In this document: positions 46,311-55,106 of the stretch, in pieces
Numbering within the stretch: the first letter of the stretch is position 1
Layout: every line of letters begins with the position of its first letter
Source: an uncultured Prevotellaceae bacterium
GTDB taxonomy: Bacteria; Bacteroidota; Bacteroidia; Bacteroidales; Bacteroidaceae
Reading direction: 5' to 3'
DNA length: 64,000 bases
Assembly (NCBI GenBank): GCA_902769705.1
Contig: CACXPX010000004.1
Coordinates: 1-64,000, forward strand
Program-made: the position numbers and the translations under genes
The notes under the pieces: generated by a model
Databases searched by the model: none
What the model was told of the DNA's origin: nothing
The model's input: only the letters and a program-made list of their open reading frames with translations

Positions 46311-47129
46311 ATGAAAGAACAGTCAAAGAAAACGCTGACACTAAAGACACTTACCAAAAGCAACGTTTGGGACGTGCAGGAGAACGACATCTTCAGAATG
46401 TGGGAGGCCGCCGAGAAAGACGCCGACCTGAAGGACAACATGCGGCACTACATCGACGTGATCAAGAGCGCATTCGAGATGGAGGAAGTGAAAATCGACA
46501 AGCCCGAGGTGATTAAGAAATATGAAGACAGAGGCTTCAAGGTGGCTTCCATCAGAATCGACGAGAACACGAAAATCAAATGGGCCGTCAAGAAACGCCC
46601 CATCCTGCGTGTCACCGACCTGACGTATGAGAACATCCGACACATCAGCGCCGCCAAGCTCATGGAGGTCATCGACCGCAACTTCGGAGGCGGATGGGAG
46701 TCGTTGTCGCAAAGCATCAAGGACATCATCGAGAGCGGATTCGACATCAGCACCACCACCCTTCCCCAAGACCGTCTGCACAAGCCCGGCGGCATGTATG
46801 AGAAGAAGGTGAACGACGGATTCGACGTGCTCGAGATACAGAAGGGAACGTGGGTGGAGGCCATCTTCGCCAAAGTGAAGCCCATCGTGGAGAAACCCAA
46901 GAAGAAGTTCGACCCCGACGAGGAAGACGAAGTGGACGAAAGCGAAATCAACGAAGACGAAGACGAGGACGTGGAGGTGGAAGACCACTACAACGACATC
47001 GACGATGATGACGACGACTTCGACGAGGACAAGCTGACCGAAGAGAGCTATCGCACCACCTTCGAGACCGACCCCGACGACCTCTCTCTCGAGGCTGCCG
47101 ACGTTTCCGACGAAGACGACGGGTATTGA
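46311..47129 (+). CDS. Uncharacterised protein with long acidic tail
   Basis: 272 residues, no signal peptide. The N-terminal two-thirds (MKEQSKKTLTLKTLTKSNVW..., AKLMEVIDRNFGGGWESLSQSIKDIIESGFDISTTTL) is mixed helix/strand and looks globular. A short lysine segment (KPKKKFDPDEED) then leads to a tail of Asp/Glu runs (about 205-272). I do not recognise the family. Acidic tails of this sort occur on chaperones and nucleic-acid-mimic proteins, but that is only a comparison. Probably cotranscribed with the omega-amidase gene. Confidence 0.75.
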   Translation: MKEQSKKTLTLKTLTKSNVWDVQENDIFRMWEAAEKDADLKDNMRHYIDVIKSAFEMEEVKIDKPEVIKKYEDRGFKVASIRIDENTKIKWAVKKRPILRVTDLTYENIRHISAAKLMEVIDRNFGGGWESLSQSIKDIIESGFDISTTTLPQDRLHKPGGMYEKKVNDGFDVLEIQKGTWVEAIFAKVKPIVEKPKKKFDPDEEDEVDESEINEDEDEDVEVEDHYNDIDDDDDDFDEDKLTEESYRTTFETDPDDLSLEAADVSDEDDGY

Positions 47130-47187
47130 TTAATTGGAAGAATATCATTCGCAATTAAACAAATAAACAATTTACAACTTTATTATA

Positions 47188-47580
47188 ATGAAAAAAGTAA
47201 TCAAAAACTTGGCAATTGGAGCAATTCTGATTACATCGATGTCTTCATGTGCTACGATTGTTGCAGGTGGCAGTCCCAGAATCACTATTGACGGTGACAC
47301 GAAAGAGCCCGTTACTATTATTACAGAGAAGCAGACTTATCCAAATGTGCAACTCCCTTATACTGTACAAGTAAACCGCCATCATATCGACGGCCAGCGT
47401 ATCCAAATTCAGTCAGATAAAGATTCCTATCGCGATGTTGTTTTGGAGAAAAAAGTAAACAGCTGGACATGGGGAAACATTTTGTTAGGCGGCCTGATTG
47501 GTTGGTCTGTGGACCTTATTACGAATTGTGTTTCAAAACCATCCAAACCAAATTATTTTATTGAAAAGAGAACTGAATAA
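47188..47580 (+). CDS. Small lipoprotein of unknown function
   Basis: 130 residues, signal peptide with lipobox (SMSSC). The mature part starts ATIVAGGSPRITIDGD. It has a PEGA-like strand pattern (EPVTIITEKQTYPNVQLPYTVQVNR) and ends with a glycine-rich helix GNILLGGLIGWSVDLITNCV that resembles the GN-GG-IG-D segment of many small enterobacterial and Bacteroidales lipoproteins. Function unknown. A strong terminator follows. Confidence 0.8.
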   Translation: MKKVIKNLAIGAILITSMSSCATIVAGGSPRITIDGDTKEPVTIITEKQTYPNVQLPYTVQVNRHHIDGQRIQIQSDKDSYRDVVLEKKVNSWTWGNILLGGLIGWSVDLITNCVSKPSKPNYFIEKRTE

Positions 47581-47616
47581 TATAGTTTCTTATTGAATCA
47601 AGAACACAATAGATAT

Positions 47617-47650
47617 CTGCCAACTCGCTATCGGGTTGGCAGTTTTCTTT
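47617..47650 (+). terminator. Terminator after the small lipoprotein gene
   Basis: CTGCCAACTCG and CGGGTTGGCAG pair over 11 bp (one G-U pair) with a CTAT loop, followed by TTTTCTTTT. It lies 37 bp after the stop. Confidence 0.88.
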
Positions 47651-47717
47651 TGAGCAAACAAACTATAGGGCGACCATAGTCGACAATTCGGCAATCTACG
47701 CGCAGATGATTAAAAGC

Positions 47718-48635
47718 TCAATAGACCTTGAGACGGTCGCCCACCCTGATTTGATAGTCGGGTGAGAGCTTATTCAACTTATACAGGTATTTCAGCTGCA
47801 TGCCATACAATTGCGAGATGGTGTACATGCTTTCGCCGGCCTTAACTATGTGGACTGGGTCCATGTATTTACGGTCGGCATATTTTTGCTTCTTCTTCAG
47901 GTAGACAATCTCGCCCGGCTCGAGAACGGCATCTACATCGCGCTCGTTGTATTTTGCAAGGCTCTTGGCCTTGATGCCAATCTCTTTGGCTATGGAGCGA
48001 TAGGTGTCGCCCTTGCGAGCATAGAGATAATAGTTCTGGTTGTAAATCTTGATGGGATGCAAGTCGGCCTGAGGCTTCGTGCTTTTCCCGGTGTGTTGCG
48101 CCATAAACTTGTCGTAGGATTTGGCGCGGTCGAATTCGTTGAGCTTGTATAGCTCGATGAGGTCTATCAGGCTATAGGCATAGCGTGGATTGGTGGCATA
48201 GCCGCATTCCTTCAAGCCGTGTGCCCAACCCTTGTAATCGGTGCGGGAGAGCTGGAAGAGCCGGCTATAGCGTTTCGAACCGGAAAGGAACTTGCTATGG
48301 TCCTCGTAGCTTTCCAAAGCCGAGCGATAGGCGCGGAAGCACTCGCCCGTTGCATCGTCGTCGTGATAAACCCGGTCGCCCGTCCAGTCGTGGCACTTGA
48401 TGCCGAAATGGTTGTTTCCCTTGCGGCAGAGCTCGCTCTCGCCCGCCCCACTCTCGAGAATGCCCTGGGCAAGCGTGATGCTGGCGGGAATGTTATAGCG
48501 AAGCATCTCTTGGATGGCCAAGTCCTTGTATTTGTCGATATAGCTCTGGAAGCGCTGGTTCCACTTTGCCGTTTGTGCATTAGCAAAAAGGGCAGAAACG
48601 AACAAGAGGCCTACCAGGTATAGTTTTTTGTTCAT
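47718..48635 (-). CDS. Secreted glucosaminidase with LysM domain
   Basis: 305 residues. A signal peptide (MNKKLYLVGLLFVSALFANAQ) is followed by a GH73-type N-acetylglucosaminidase domain (about 25-175: SITLAQGILESGAGESELC with the likely catalytic Glu, NNHFGIKCHDW, and a Tyr-rich core). The C-terminal part has one clear LysM peptidoglycan-binding domain (HIVKAGESMYTISQLYGMQLKYLYKLN...GDRLKV) and a weaker one before it. It probably cleaves peptidoglycan during growth or division. The ATG at 48635 is chosen over a longer frame because a perfect promoter (48665-48696) lies upstream. Confidence 0.9.
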   Translation of the reverse strand: MNKKLYLVGLLFVSALFANAQTAKWNQRFQSYIDKYKDLAIQEMLRYNIPASITLAQGILESGAGESELCRKGNNHFGIKCHDWTGDRVYHDDDATGECFRAYRSALESYEDHSKFLSGSKRYSRLFQLSRTDYKGWAHGLKECGYATNPRYAYSLIDLIELYKLNEFDRAKSYDKFMAQHTGKSTKPQADLHPIKIYNQNYYLYARKGDTYRSIAKEIGIKAKSLAKYNERDVDAVLEPGEIVYLKKKQKYADRKYMDPVHIVKAGESMYTISQLYGMQLKYLYKLNKLSPDYQIRVGDRLKVY

Positions 48636-48664
48636 GACGGTTCGATGGTTGGTTGTAATTGATG

Positions 48665-48696
48665 CAAATTTACTGAAAATCATAAAAAAACACAAA
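48665..48696 (-). promoter_or_regulatory. Promoter of the glucosaminidase gene
   Basis: On the minus strand TTTG (48693-48696), 20-nt spacer, TAAATTTG (48665-48672). Both boxes are perfect and decide the start at 48635. Confidence 0.8.
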
Positions 48697-48723
48697 ACAT
48701 GAACGTCATTTAAGAATATTTAG

Positions 48724-48731
48724 TAATTTTG
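48724..48731 (+). promoter_or_regulatory. -7 element for the mini-HPPK gene
   Basis: TAATTTTG, 5 nt before the ATG at 48737. The transcript would be almost leaderless. Confidence 0.6.
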
Positions 48732-48736
48732 CAGAG

Positions 48737-49135
48737 ATGGAAAAGAAATCGACTCTACTACTCGCCTTGGGCTCCAATGATGACGCCGAACAAAACATGG
48801 AGAACGCAAAGGGCATGCTCCAACATCTCTTCCGGGGTGTTGTCTTCACTTCGTGTATTTGGACCGACCCTATTAACATCGAGTCCAACAAGTTCTTGAA
48901 TTGTCTGGCACTTGCCGAGTCTACCCACAACCTGAAGCAACTCGAGATGGCGTTGAAACAAATCGAGAAGAAGTGTGGCGACAGCAAACCGAAGCGACAG
49001 ATGAACATCGTGAAAATGGACATCGACGTTCTGGAATATAGGGGCGTGGTCTATCATGAAAAAGACTGGGACCGGCCTTATATCAAAGAGCTGTTGGGCG
49101 AATTGAAAGCCGAAAGTGGAGATTCAGAGAAATAA
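48737..49135 (+). CDS. Short HPPK-like protein
   Basis: 132 residues, shorter than typical FolK (about 160). MEKKSTLLLALGSNDDAEQNM and FNCLALAEST-like segments plus an IEKKCGDSKPKRQMNIVKMDIDVLEY tail follow the 6-hydroxymethyl-7,8-dihydropterin pyrophosphokinase pattern. The usual R..RWGPR.LDLDIL segment is replaced by KPKRQMNIVKMDIDVL, so ATP-binding arginines are partly lost. Whether it is a working folate enzyme is open; it may be a specialised paralogue. Upstream of the M64 peptidase gene by 27 nt. Confidence 0.72.
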   Translation: MEKKSTLLLALGSNDDAEQNMENAKGMLQHLFRGVVFTSCIWTDPINIESNKFLNCLALAESTHNLKQLEMALKQIEKKCGDSKPKRQMNIVKMDIDVLEYRGVVYHEKDWDRPYIKELLGELKAESGDSEK

Positions 49136-49162
49136 CAATATACCATTCAGTATTAACGACTT

Positions 49163-50437
49163 ATGAAAACGAGAAACATAGTGTTGGCCGTCGTTGCACT
49201 CGTTTGCGGCCAAGCGCACGCACAATCATTCGACACCTATTTTGAAGACAACACCCTGAGGATTGACTACCAGTTTTCGGGCGACGCGCAACATCAAGAG
49301 ATTGCCGTCGACCAGCTGAATCTTGTGCCAAGATGGTTTGGAAAACGGCAACGCCTCGCCGAACTTCCCGTAGAAGGAAACGGGCAAATCACCGTGAAAG
49401 ACCACAAGAGCGGAGCGGTCATCTATCGCAATTCGTTCTCCACGCTTTTCCAAGAATGGCTCTCTTATCCCGAAGCCAACAGGACAAGGAAGTCGTTCGA
49501 GAATGTGTTCCTGGTGCCTATGCCCAAAGATACGGCGGACATCACCGTTGACTTGCGCAACAATCGCCGGGAAGTGGTTGCCACACTCACCCATCAGGTG
49601 GTGCCTACCGACATACTCATCCGGCGCATCGGCTTTCAAGACGTGACTCCATACGAAACGCTTCAACAAGCCGCCGACACCACGCGTTGCATTCATATCG
49701 CCTATCTGGCCGAAGGATACACCGAAGAGGAGATGCCGCTCTTCATCGAAGACGTACAAGTGGCCAACGAGGCGCTTTTCGCCCACGAGCCTTTCAAGTC
49801 GTTGCGCCAACGTTTCAACATCGTGGCCGTGAAGGCTCCATCGAAGGAAAGCGGAACCAGCGAGCCGGGCAAAGGCATCTGGAAGAACACCGCCCTGCAC
49901 TCTCATTTCGACACGTTCTATAGCCAGCGCTATCTCACCACTTTGCACCTGAAAGACATGCACGACTGGCTTGCCGGCACTCCCTATGAGCACATCATCG
50001 TTCTCGTGAATTCGGAGCGATATGGCGGAGGCGGCATTCTGAATCTCTATAACCTCACGTCTACCCACCACTCCAAATACAAGCCCGTGGTGGTGCACGA
50101 ATTCGGGCATAGCTTCTGCGGACTTGGAGACGAGTATGCCTACGAATACGAGGACATCCCCATGTATCCGCACGACGTGGAGCCTTGGGAACCCAACCTG
50201 ACCACACTTGTAGACTTCCGTGGGAAATGGGAGGATATGGTGAAGAAGAACACGCCTGTGCCCACTCCGGTAGGTAAAGACAAAGACAAGGTGGGATTCT
50301 ACGAAGGGGCCGGATATAGCATGAAAGGCGTCTACAGGGCCCTTCCCGATTGCCGTATGCGTACAAACGAGAACCCCGAGTTCTGCCCAGTTTGCCAACG
50401 CGCGCTCATCCGGTTGATTGACTTCTACACCAAATAA
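49163..50437 (+). CDS. Secreted M64-family metallopeptidase
   Basis: 424 residues with a signal peptide (MKTRNIVLAVVALVCGQAHAQ). An N-terminal beta-sandwich domain (about 22-150) is followed by a peptidase domain (about 165-424) with the zinc motif HEFGHSFCGLGDEY (about 312), a third-ligand region, and a pair C..C (CPVCQ) near the end. The family is named after a Clostridium IgA-specific peptidase, but most Bacteroidales members are of unknown target. Secreted into the periplasm or beyond. 19 nt before the TPR gene. Confidence 0.9.
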   Translation: MKTRNIVLAVVALVCGQAHAQSFDTYFEDNTLRIDYQFSGDAQHQEIAVDQLNLVPRWFGKRQRLAELPVEGNGQITVKDHKSGAVIYRNSFSTLFQEWLSYPEANRTRKSFENVFLVPMPKDTADITVDLRNNRREVVATLTHQVVPTDILIRRIGFQDVTPYETLQQAADTTRCIHIAYLAEGYTEEEMPLFIEDVQVANEALFAHEPFKSLRQRFNIVAVKAPSKESGTSEPGKGIWKNTALHSHFDTFYSQRYLTTLHLKDMHDWLAGTPYEHIIVLVNSERYGGGGILNLYNLTSTHHSKYKPVVVHEFGHSFCGLGDEYAYEYEDIPMYPHDVEPWEPNLTTLVDFRGKWEDMVKKNTPVPTPVGKDKDKVGFYEGAGYSMKGVYRALPDCRMRTNENPEFCPVCQRALIRLIDFYTK

Positions 50438-50456
50438 TAAAAGGTCAATAGAAGAG

Positions 50457-51176
50457 ATGAAGCGGAAGCTGTTTGTCGCATTTCTGGTAATCGCCTTCGT
50501 TGCGCTCTTGTGCCACAATTCTCAACCCACAAGAGCCCAGTCGCGCACACCTGCCAACGATAGCGAGATGCTGGGGAAAGCTATCGAATATTTTCAAAGC
50601 GGAAAGTTTCATGAGGCGCTCCTGCTTTTCGCCAATCTCGACAAACGCTACAAGCTGAACCCGCGATTCAGGGCTTTCCTGGCGGTTTGCTACTATTACG
50701 ATTGGAACGACGAGAAGACATGTGAGTATCTCGACTCGCTCATCCCCCAACTGGAGCCTTTTGCGCCCCACGAACGTTCCATCTATTATTACATCAACGC
50801 CGAAAGCCATTTCAATCTGAAACAATACGAGAAAGCCATCGGCTACTATGAGCAAATGGTGAACGTCTGCTATAATAATGAGAAGTCGGATGCGTTCTAT
50901 CGGTTGGGCTATTGCCACTTGTTCAACAACGACTCGATTGCCGCCTACGACTATTTCAACTCGGCGCTCGCCTATTACAAGCAATTCCGCAACTTTGAGA
51001 GCGACAAGCCGAGAGTGGCTCAGATAGAGAAGATGATCAAGGGTCTGACGCCCGACAAGCATGTGTTGCAAGAAGAGCAACTGATGGTTCGCGACACGAT
51101 AAAGGGCCGCATCATCAACGACATCAACCTTAGCGACATCTACGAACACCAGATGCTCATCGAAGTGGATGAATGA
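50457..51176 (+). CDS. Secreted tetratricopeptide-repeat protein
   Basis: 239 residues. An N-terminal signal/anchor (MKRKLFVAFLVIAFVALLC) precedes TPR repeats (about 45-190: AIEYFQSGKFHEALLLFANLD, INAESHFNLKQYEKAIGYYEQM, GYCHLFNNDSIAAYDYFNSAL). Such proteins scaffold periplasmic complexes. It follows the M64 peptidase gene closely and is likely cotranscribed. The ATG at 50457 gives the signal sequence; the longer frame is rejected. No further function can be told. Confidence 0.82.
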   Translation: MKRKLFVAFLVIAFVALLCHNSQPTRAQSRTPANDSEMLGKAIEYFQSGKFHEALLLFANLDKRYKLNPRFRAFLAVCYYYDWNDEKTCEYLDSLIPQLEPFAPHERSIYYYINAESHFNLKQYEKAIGYYEQMVNVCYNNEKSDAFYRLGYCHLFNNDSIAAYDYFNSALAYYKQFRNFESDKPRVAQIEKMIKGLTPDKHVLQEEQLMVRDTIKGRIINDINLSDIYEHQMLIEVDE

Positions 51177-51235
51177 AACAACGTAACATCTGAATAACGA
51201 TATAACGTAATAACATCACTTCGAAATACAAACAA

Positions 51236-51269
51236 AAAAGCCGATGCCCAACATTGAGCACCGGCTTTT
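51236..51269. terminator. Bidirectional terminator between the TPR gene and rplT
   Basis: AAAAGCCG (51236-51243) pairs with CGGCTTTT (51262-51269) across an 18-nt loop that can pair further. T-rich ends on both strands fit convergent transcription. Confidence 0.78.
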
Positions 51270-51291
51270 ATTGTAGAGTGTAATTGTTTAC

Positions 51292-51636
51292 TTACTTCAC
51301 CTTGTTCACGATAGCCTTGAAAGCCTCGGGGTTGTTCATAGCGAGGTCGGCGAGCACCTTGCGGTTGATCTCGATACCAGCCTTTGTGAGAGCACCCATC
51401 AGCTTCGAATAGCTCATACCCTCCAAACGGGCGGCAGCATTGATACGCTGAATCCAAAGTGCGCGGAATGTACGCTTCTTGTTACGACGATCGCGATAAG
51501 CGTAGGTCAAACCCTTCTCCCAAGTGTTCTTTGCTACGGTCCAAACATTCTTACGTGCTCCGTAATATCCCTTAGTGAGCTTCAGAATTCTCTTTCTTCT
51601 TGCTTTTGAAGCAACATGATTTACTGATCTTGGCAT
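51292..51636 (-). CDS. rplT: 50S ribosomal protein L20
   Basis: 114 residues, standard length. [20 protein letters not shown] and the [35 protein letters not shown] and [13 protein letters not shown] signatures are unambiguous. L20 is an early-assembly 23S rRNA-binding protein. Last gene of infC-rpmI-rplT. No obvious L20 leader site was identified. Confidence 0.99.
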   Translation of the reverse strand: MPRSVNHVASKARRKRILKLTKGYYGARKNVWTVAKNTWEKGLTYAYRDRRNKKRTFRALWIQRINAAARLEGMSYSKLMGALTKAGIEINRKVLADLAMNNPEAFKAIVNKVK

Positions 51637-51672
51637 AATTTTACTTCTTTAAATGTTCAACTAATTGATAAA

Positions 51673-51870
51673 TTAACGGAGACAAAGCAAGTCTCTCACC
51701 TGCTTCATGTTGCTCGTATCGACGAGAGTCGAATGAACGAGGTTTCTCTTTTGTTTCTTTGTCTTCTTAGTCAGAATGTGACTGTGGTAAGCATGATTAC
51801 GCTTCACCTTTCCTGTTCCGGTAAAGCGGAAACGCTTTTTCGCACCGGAGTTTGTCTTTACTTTTGGCAT
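51673..51870 (-). CDS. rpmI: 50S ribosomal protein L35
   Basis: 65 residues, standard length. [18 protein letters not shown] and [19 protein letters not shown] match L35. Lies 36 nt upstream of rplT and 114 nt downstream of infC in the conserved order. Confidence 0.99.
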   Translation of the reverse strand: MPKVKTNSGAKKRFRFTGTGKVKRNHAYHSHILTKKTKKQKRNLVHSTLVDTSNMKQVRDLLCLR

Positions 51871-51984
51871 TTTTTTAATTTTTAAATATTATAATTTGTA
51901 ATTATTATAGCGGCGGCAACGCATATACCGGGCGTTACGCACCTTGTTCTTTCCATTCTATCGGCCACGCGGGCTCTCGTATTC

Positions 51985-52668
51985 CTATTCGCCCTCTTGT
52001 AGCTTCTTCAGCAACTCCTCGCCGCCTTTGGCGTTAGCAAACAAGCCATTAGCTGCGGCAGTTGTCTCCTCCTCTTGGCGTGCTGCCTCTTTGGCTTCGG
52101 CCTCACGGCGCTCGTTGTCACGCTTCTGCTGGCTCTTCTTGGCCACTCCGGCTTTCTTAGGAGCCATATAGAGGAACATCTTCTTGCCTTCAAGCTTGGG
52201 CAGCTGCTCAACCTTTCCGTATTCCTCCAAATCGTTAGCAAAACGTAGCAACAACACTTCGCCTTGTTCTTTGAACAGAATCGAGCGGCCGCGGAAAAAC
52301 ACGTATGCCCTCACCTTGTTGCCCTCTTCCAGGAACTCTTTCGCATGCTTCAGCTTGAACTGATAGTCGTGCTCGTCGGTTTGGGGACCGAAACGAATTT
52401 CCTTGACTTCCACCTTCACCTGCTTGGCCTTCATCTCCTTTTGATGCTTCTTCTGCTGGTAAAGGAATTTTGAATAGTCGATGAGACGACAAACAGGTGG
52501 TTGCGCATTAGGTGAAATCTCAACGAGATCCACACCCTGCTGGCGTGCCATATCAAGTGCCTGTCGTGTAGGGACTACCTCAGAACCGCCGTCGCCTACA
52601 ATGCGGACTTCCCTAACGTGAATTTGTTCATTCACGCGGTACTGATTTTTCATTTTGTCATTCTTCAT
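51985..52668 (-). CDS. infC: Translation initiation factor IF-3
   Basis: 227 residues. N-domain ([20 protein letters not shown], about 6-75) and C-domain ([31 protein letters not shown], about 88-170) are complete. A C-terminal extension rich in Arg/Glu/Ala (about 180-227) goes beyond the E. coli protein and is common in Bacteroidales. IF-3 controls start-codon selection. The start at [12 protein letters not shown] (52668) follows a perfect promoter; a TTG one codon earlier is less likely. Confidence 0.97.
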   Translation of the reverse strand: MKNDKMKNQYRVNEQIHVREVRIVGDGGSEVVPTRQALDMARQQGVDLVEISPNAQPPVCRLIDYSKFLYQQKKHQKEMKAKQVKVEVKEIRFGPQTDEHDYQFKLKHAKEFLEEGNKVRAYVFFRGRSILFKEQGEVLLLRFANDLEEYGKVEQLPKLEGKKMFLYMAPKKAGVAKKSQQKRDNERREAEAKEAARQEEETTAAANGLFANAKGGEELLKKLQEGE

Positions 52669-52705
52669 CAAACTATTTTAAGTCACTATTTTTGCTAAAC
52701 GGCTG

Positions 52706-52736
52706 CAAAGTTACTGATTTTCAACGAAAGAACAAA
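52706..52736 (-). promoter_or_regulatory. Promoter of infC-rpmI-rplT
   Basis: On the minus strand TTTG (52733-52736), 19-nt spacer, TAACTTTG (52706-52713). Both boxes are perfect. It separates this operon from thrS. Confidence 0.82.
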
Positions 52737-52845
52737 ATAAAAACTTGTTTAATTTTTCATAAAAACATTTTTTGACGCTTTTTTGACCATTTCAATCGAC
52801 AATCAGCTTCAAAAGTGCGGTTTTCAACCGTTTAATAGGGTTTTG

Positions 52846-52950
52846 TCACATGTATGTTCTGAGCCCGTCAGATGTGGCATGTAAGCCCCTTAGAGTTATC
52901 ATCTGAGCGCCTCAGGTGATATGTGTGACAGGGTCAGATGATGCATGTGA
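52846..52950. repeat. 22-nt periodic array F
   Basis: Slots in exact 22-nt phase: TCA 52846, TGA 52860, TCA 52868, TAA 52882, TTA 52890, TGA 52904, TCA 52912, TGA 52926, TCA 52934, TGA 52948; one more TCA in phase at 52824. All are stop triplets on one or the other strand. Cores: CATGTATGTTC, GATGTGGCATG, GAGTTATCATC, GGTGATATGTG, GATGATGCATG. Homologous to array E. It lies between thrS and the infC promoter. Confidence 0.93.
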
Positions 52951-52961
52951 AAAAGAACAAC

Positions 52962-53000
52962 AAAAACGCAGATTCCAAACAAGTGGAACCTGCGCTTTTT
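52962..53000 (-). terminator. Terminator of thrS
   Basis: AAAAACGCAG-ATTCCA pairs with TGGAA-CCTGCGCTTTTT (one bulge). On the minus strand the stem ends in a T run. It lies 22 bp past the thrS stop. Confidence 0.85.
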
Positions 53001-53021
53001 GATGTCTATAACTGGAATTCC

Positions 53022-54986
53022 TTAATCGTTCGGTTTCAGATTGGTAGCCTTCAGCATTTCCGTCACCTCGTCGTTAATGCGCTGGGCAAACTCTTCCATC
53101 TTCATCGTGGCCTGCTCGCCTCCACCCTGCTTACGCATGGATACAAGGCCTTCGGCCATTTCTTGCTCACCCACGATGACCATGTAGGGAACACGTTTCA
53201 ATTCGTTATCGCGAATCTTGCGGCCAATCTTCTCGTTGCGGTCGTCGAGCGATGCACGAACGCCTTGTTCTCCGAGATACGAAGCCACTTTCTTGGCGTA
53301 GTCGTTATACTTCTCCGAGATGGGAAGGATAGCCACCTGCTCGGGTGTGAGCCAAAGTGGGAAATGACCAGCCGTGTGCTCGATGAGAACGGCGGTGAAA
53401 CGCTCCATAGAGCCGAACGGAGCACGGTGAACCATCACGGGCGTCTGCTTCGAGTTGTCCTCGGCGGTATATTCGAGGCGGAAACGCTGGGGCAGGTTAT
53501 AGTCAACCTGAATAGTTCCGAGCTGCCAACGGCGTCCGATAGCGTCTTTCACCATGAAGTCGAGCTTCGGTCCATAGAAGGCAGCTTCGCCATATTCAAC
53601 CTTAGCCTCGAGGCCTTTCTCCTTACAAGCATCGATGATAGCTTGTTCAGACTCAGCCCAAACCTCATCCGAACCGATATACTTCTCGGTGTCCTTCGGG
53701 TCGCGCAAGGAAATCTGAGCCTCAACGTTCTCGAAATTGAAGATGGAGAACACGGCCTTGATGATGTCCATCACACGCATGAACTCGCCTTTCACCTGAT
53801 CAGCACGGCAGAAGATATGGGCATCGTCCTGAGTGAAGGAGCGCACACGAGTGAGTCCGTGCAACTCGCCCGACTTCTCGTAACGATAGACAGTACCAAA
53901 CTCGGCAATGCGGAGAGGCAGGTCTTTATACGAACGGGGCTTCCAAGCGAAAATCTCGCAATGGTGAGGACAGTTCATGGGCTTCAGCATGTATTCCTCT
54001 TCCTCCTCCGGAGTGGTGATGGGACGGAATGCATCTTTCGAATAATGTGCATAGTGGCCTGATGTCACATAGAGGTTCTTGCCACCAATGTGCGGTGTGA
54101 TAACTTCCTGATAGCCAAAGTTCTTCTGGATTTTGCGCAACATATCCTGCAAGCGAAGACGCAGGTCGGTTCCTTTCGGCAACCAGATGGGGAGACCCTT
54201 ACCAACACGGTCGGAGAACATGAAGAGCTCCATCTCCTTGCCAATCTTGCGGTGGTCGCGTTTCTTGGCTTCCTCGAGCATGACGAGATACTCGTCGAGC
54301 ATCTTCTTCTTGGGGAATGAAACGCCATAGAGGCGCTGCATCTGCTCGCGCTCGGCATCACCACGCCAGAAAGCACCTGCCACGCTGGTGAGCTTCACGG
54401 CTTTGATGAGACCTGTGGAGACAAGGTGAGGACCGCGGCAAAGGTCGGTGAAGTTGCCTTGCGTATATGTGGAGATGGTTCCGTCCTCGAGGTCTTGCTC
54501 GATGTGCTCGCACTTGTAGGTCTGCCCATCAGCGGCAAACTCTTTCAAAGCATCGGCCTTGGCCACTTCGCGACGCACAACTGGCTCATCCTTGCGAGCC
54601 AGCTCAAGCATCTTTGCCTCGATTGTCGGAAAATCGCTTTCCTTTACCATTTCACCGCCCGGAAGCAGCACATCGTAGAAGAAACCGTTGTCTACGGCTG
54701 GTCCGAAGCCGAATTGCACGCCAGGATAGAGCTCTTGCAAAGCCTCGGCCAGCAAGTGGGCAGAGGTGTGCCAGAACGTGTGCTTGCCCTCGTCATCGTC
54801 AAACTTGTAAAGTGCGATGGAGGCATCGGCATTAATAGGGCGGTTGAGTTCAACTGTCTCGCCATTGACACCGCAAGATACAACGTTGCGGGCGAGAGCC
54901 GGCGAGATGCTCTCGGCGATTTGATAACCAGTAACGCCCTCTGCATATTCACGCACAGAGCCGTCTGGGAATGTGATTTTTACCAT
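53022..54986 (-). CDS. thrS: Threonyl-tRNA synthetase
   Basis: 654 residues, standard length. N-terminal TGS domain (about 1-62), editing domain with [11 protein letters not shown] (about 73) and a second zinc-site region, class II catalytic core with [10 protein letters not shown] (about 338) and [16 protein letters not shown], and a C-terminal anticodon-binding domain (about 540-645). Charges tRNA-Thr and edits Ser-tRNA-Thr. It has its own perfect promoter at 55017-55048. Confidence 0.98.
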   Translation of the reverse strand: MVKITFPDGSVREYAEGVTGYQIAESISPALARNVVSCGVNGETVELNRPINADASIALYKFDDDEGKHTFWHTSAHLLAEALQELYPGVQFGFGPAVDNGFFYDVLLPGGEMVKESDFPTIEAKMLELARKDEPVVRREVAKADALKEFAADGQTYKCEHIEQDLEDGTISTYTQGNFTDLCRGPHLVSTGLIKAVKLTSVAGAFWRGDAEREQMQRLYGVSFPKKKMLDEYLVMLEEAKKRDHRKIGKEMELFMFSDRVGKGLPIWLPKGTDLRLRLQDMLRKIQKNFGYQEVITPHIGGKNLYVTSGHYAHYSKDAFRPITTPEEEEEYMLKPMNCPHHCEIFAWKPRSYKDLPLRIAEFGTVYRYEKSGELHGLTRVRSFTQDDAHIFCRADQVKGEFMRVMDIIKAVFSIFNFENVEAQISLRDPKDTEKYIGSDEVWAESEQAIIDACKEKGLEAKVEYGEAAFYGPKLDFMVKDAIGRRWQLGTIQVDYNLPQRFRLEYTAEDNSKQTPVMVHRAPFGSMERFTAVLIEHTAGHFPLWLTPEQVAILPISEKYNDYAKKVASYLGEQGVRASLDDRNEKIGRKIRDNELKRVPYMVIVGEQEMAEGLVSMRKQGGGEQATMKMEEFAQRINDEVTEMLKATNLKPND

Positions 54987-55016
54987 AACAAATTAGTATT
55001 TTCAATTAATCGGATG

Positions 55017-55048
55017 CAAAGTTAATGAAATCCGAGCGCATAGCCAAA
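55017..55048 (-). promoter_or_regulatory. Promoter of thrS
   Basis: On the minus strand TTTG (55045-55048), 20-nt spacer, TAACTTTG (55017-55024), with a leader of about 25 nt. No T-box leader is present. Confidence 0.82.
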
Positions 55049-55106
55049 AAGAATCCGTTCTTTTTTCAATCTTCCTCGCCCAATCTCCCTTCATCATGCT
55101 TCTTTC

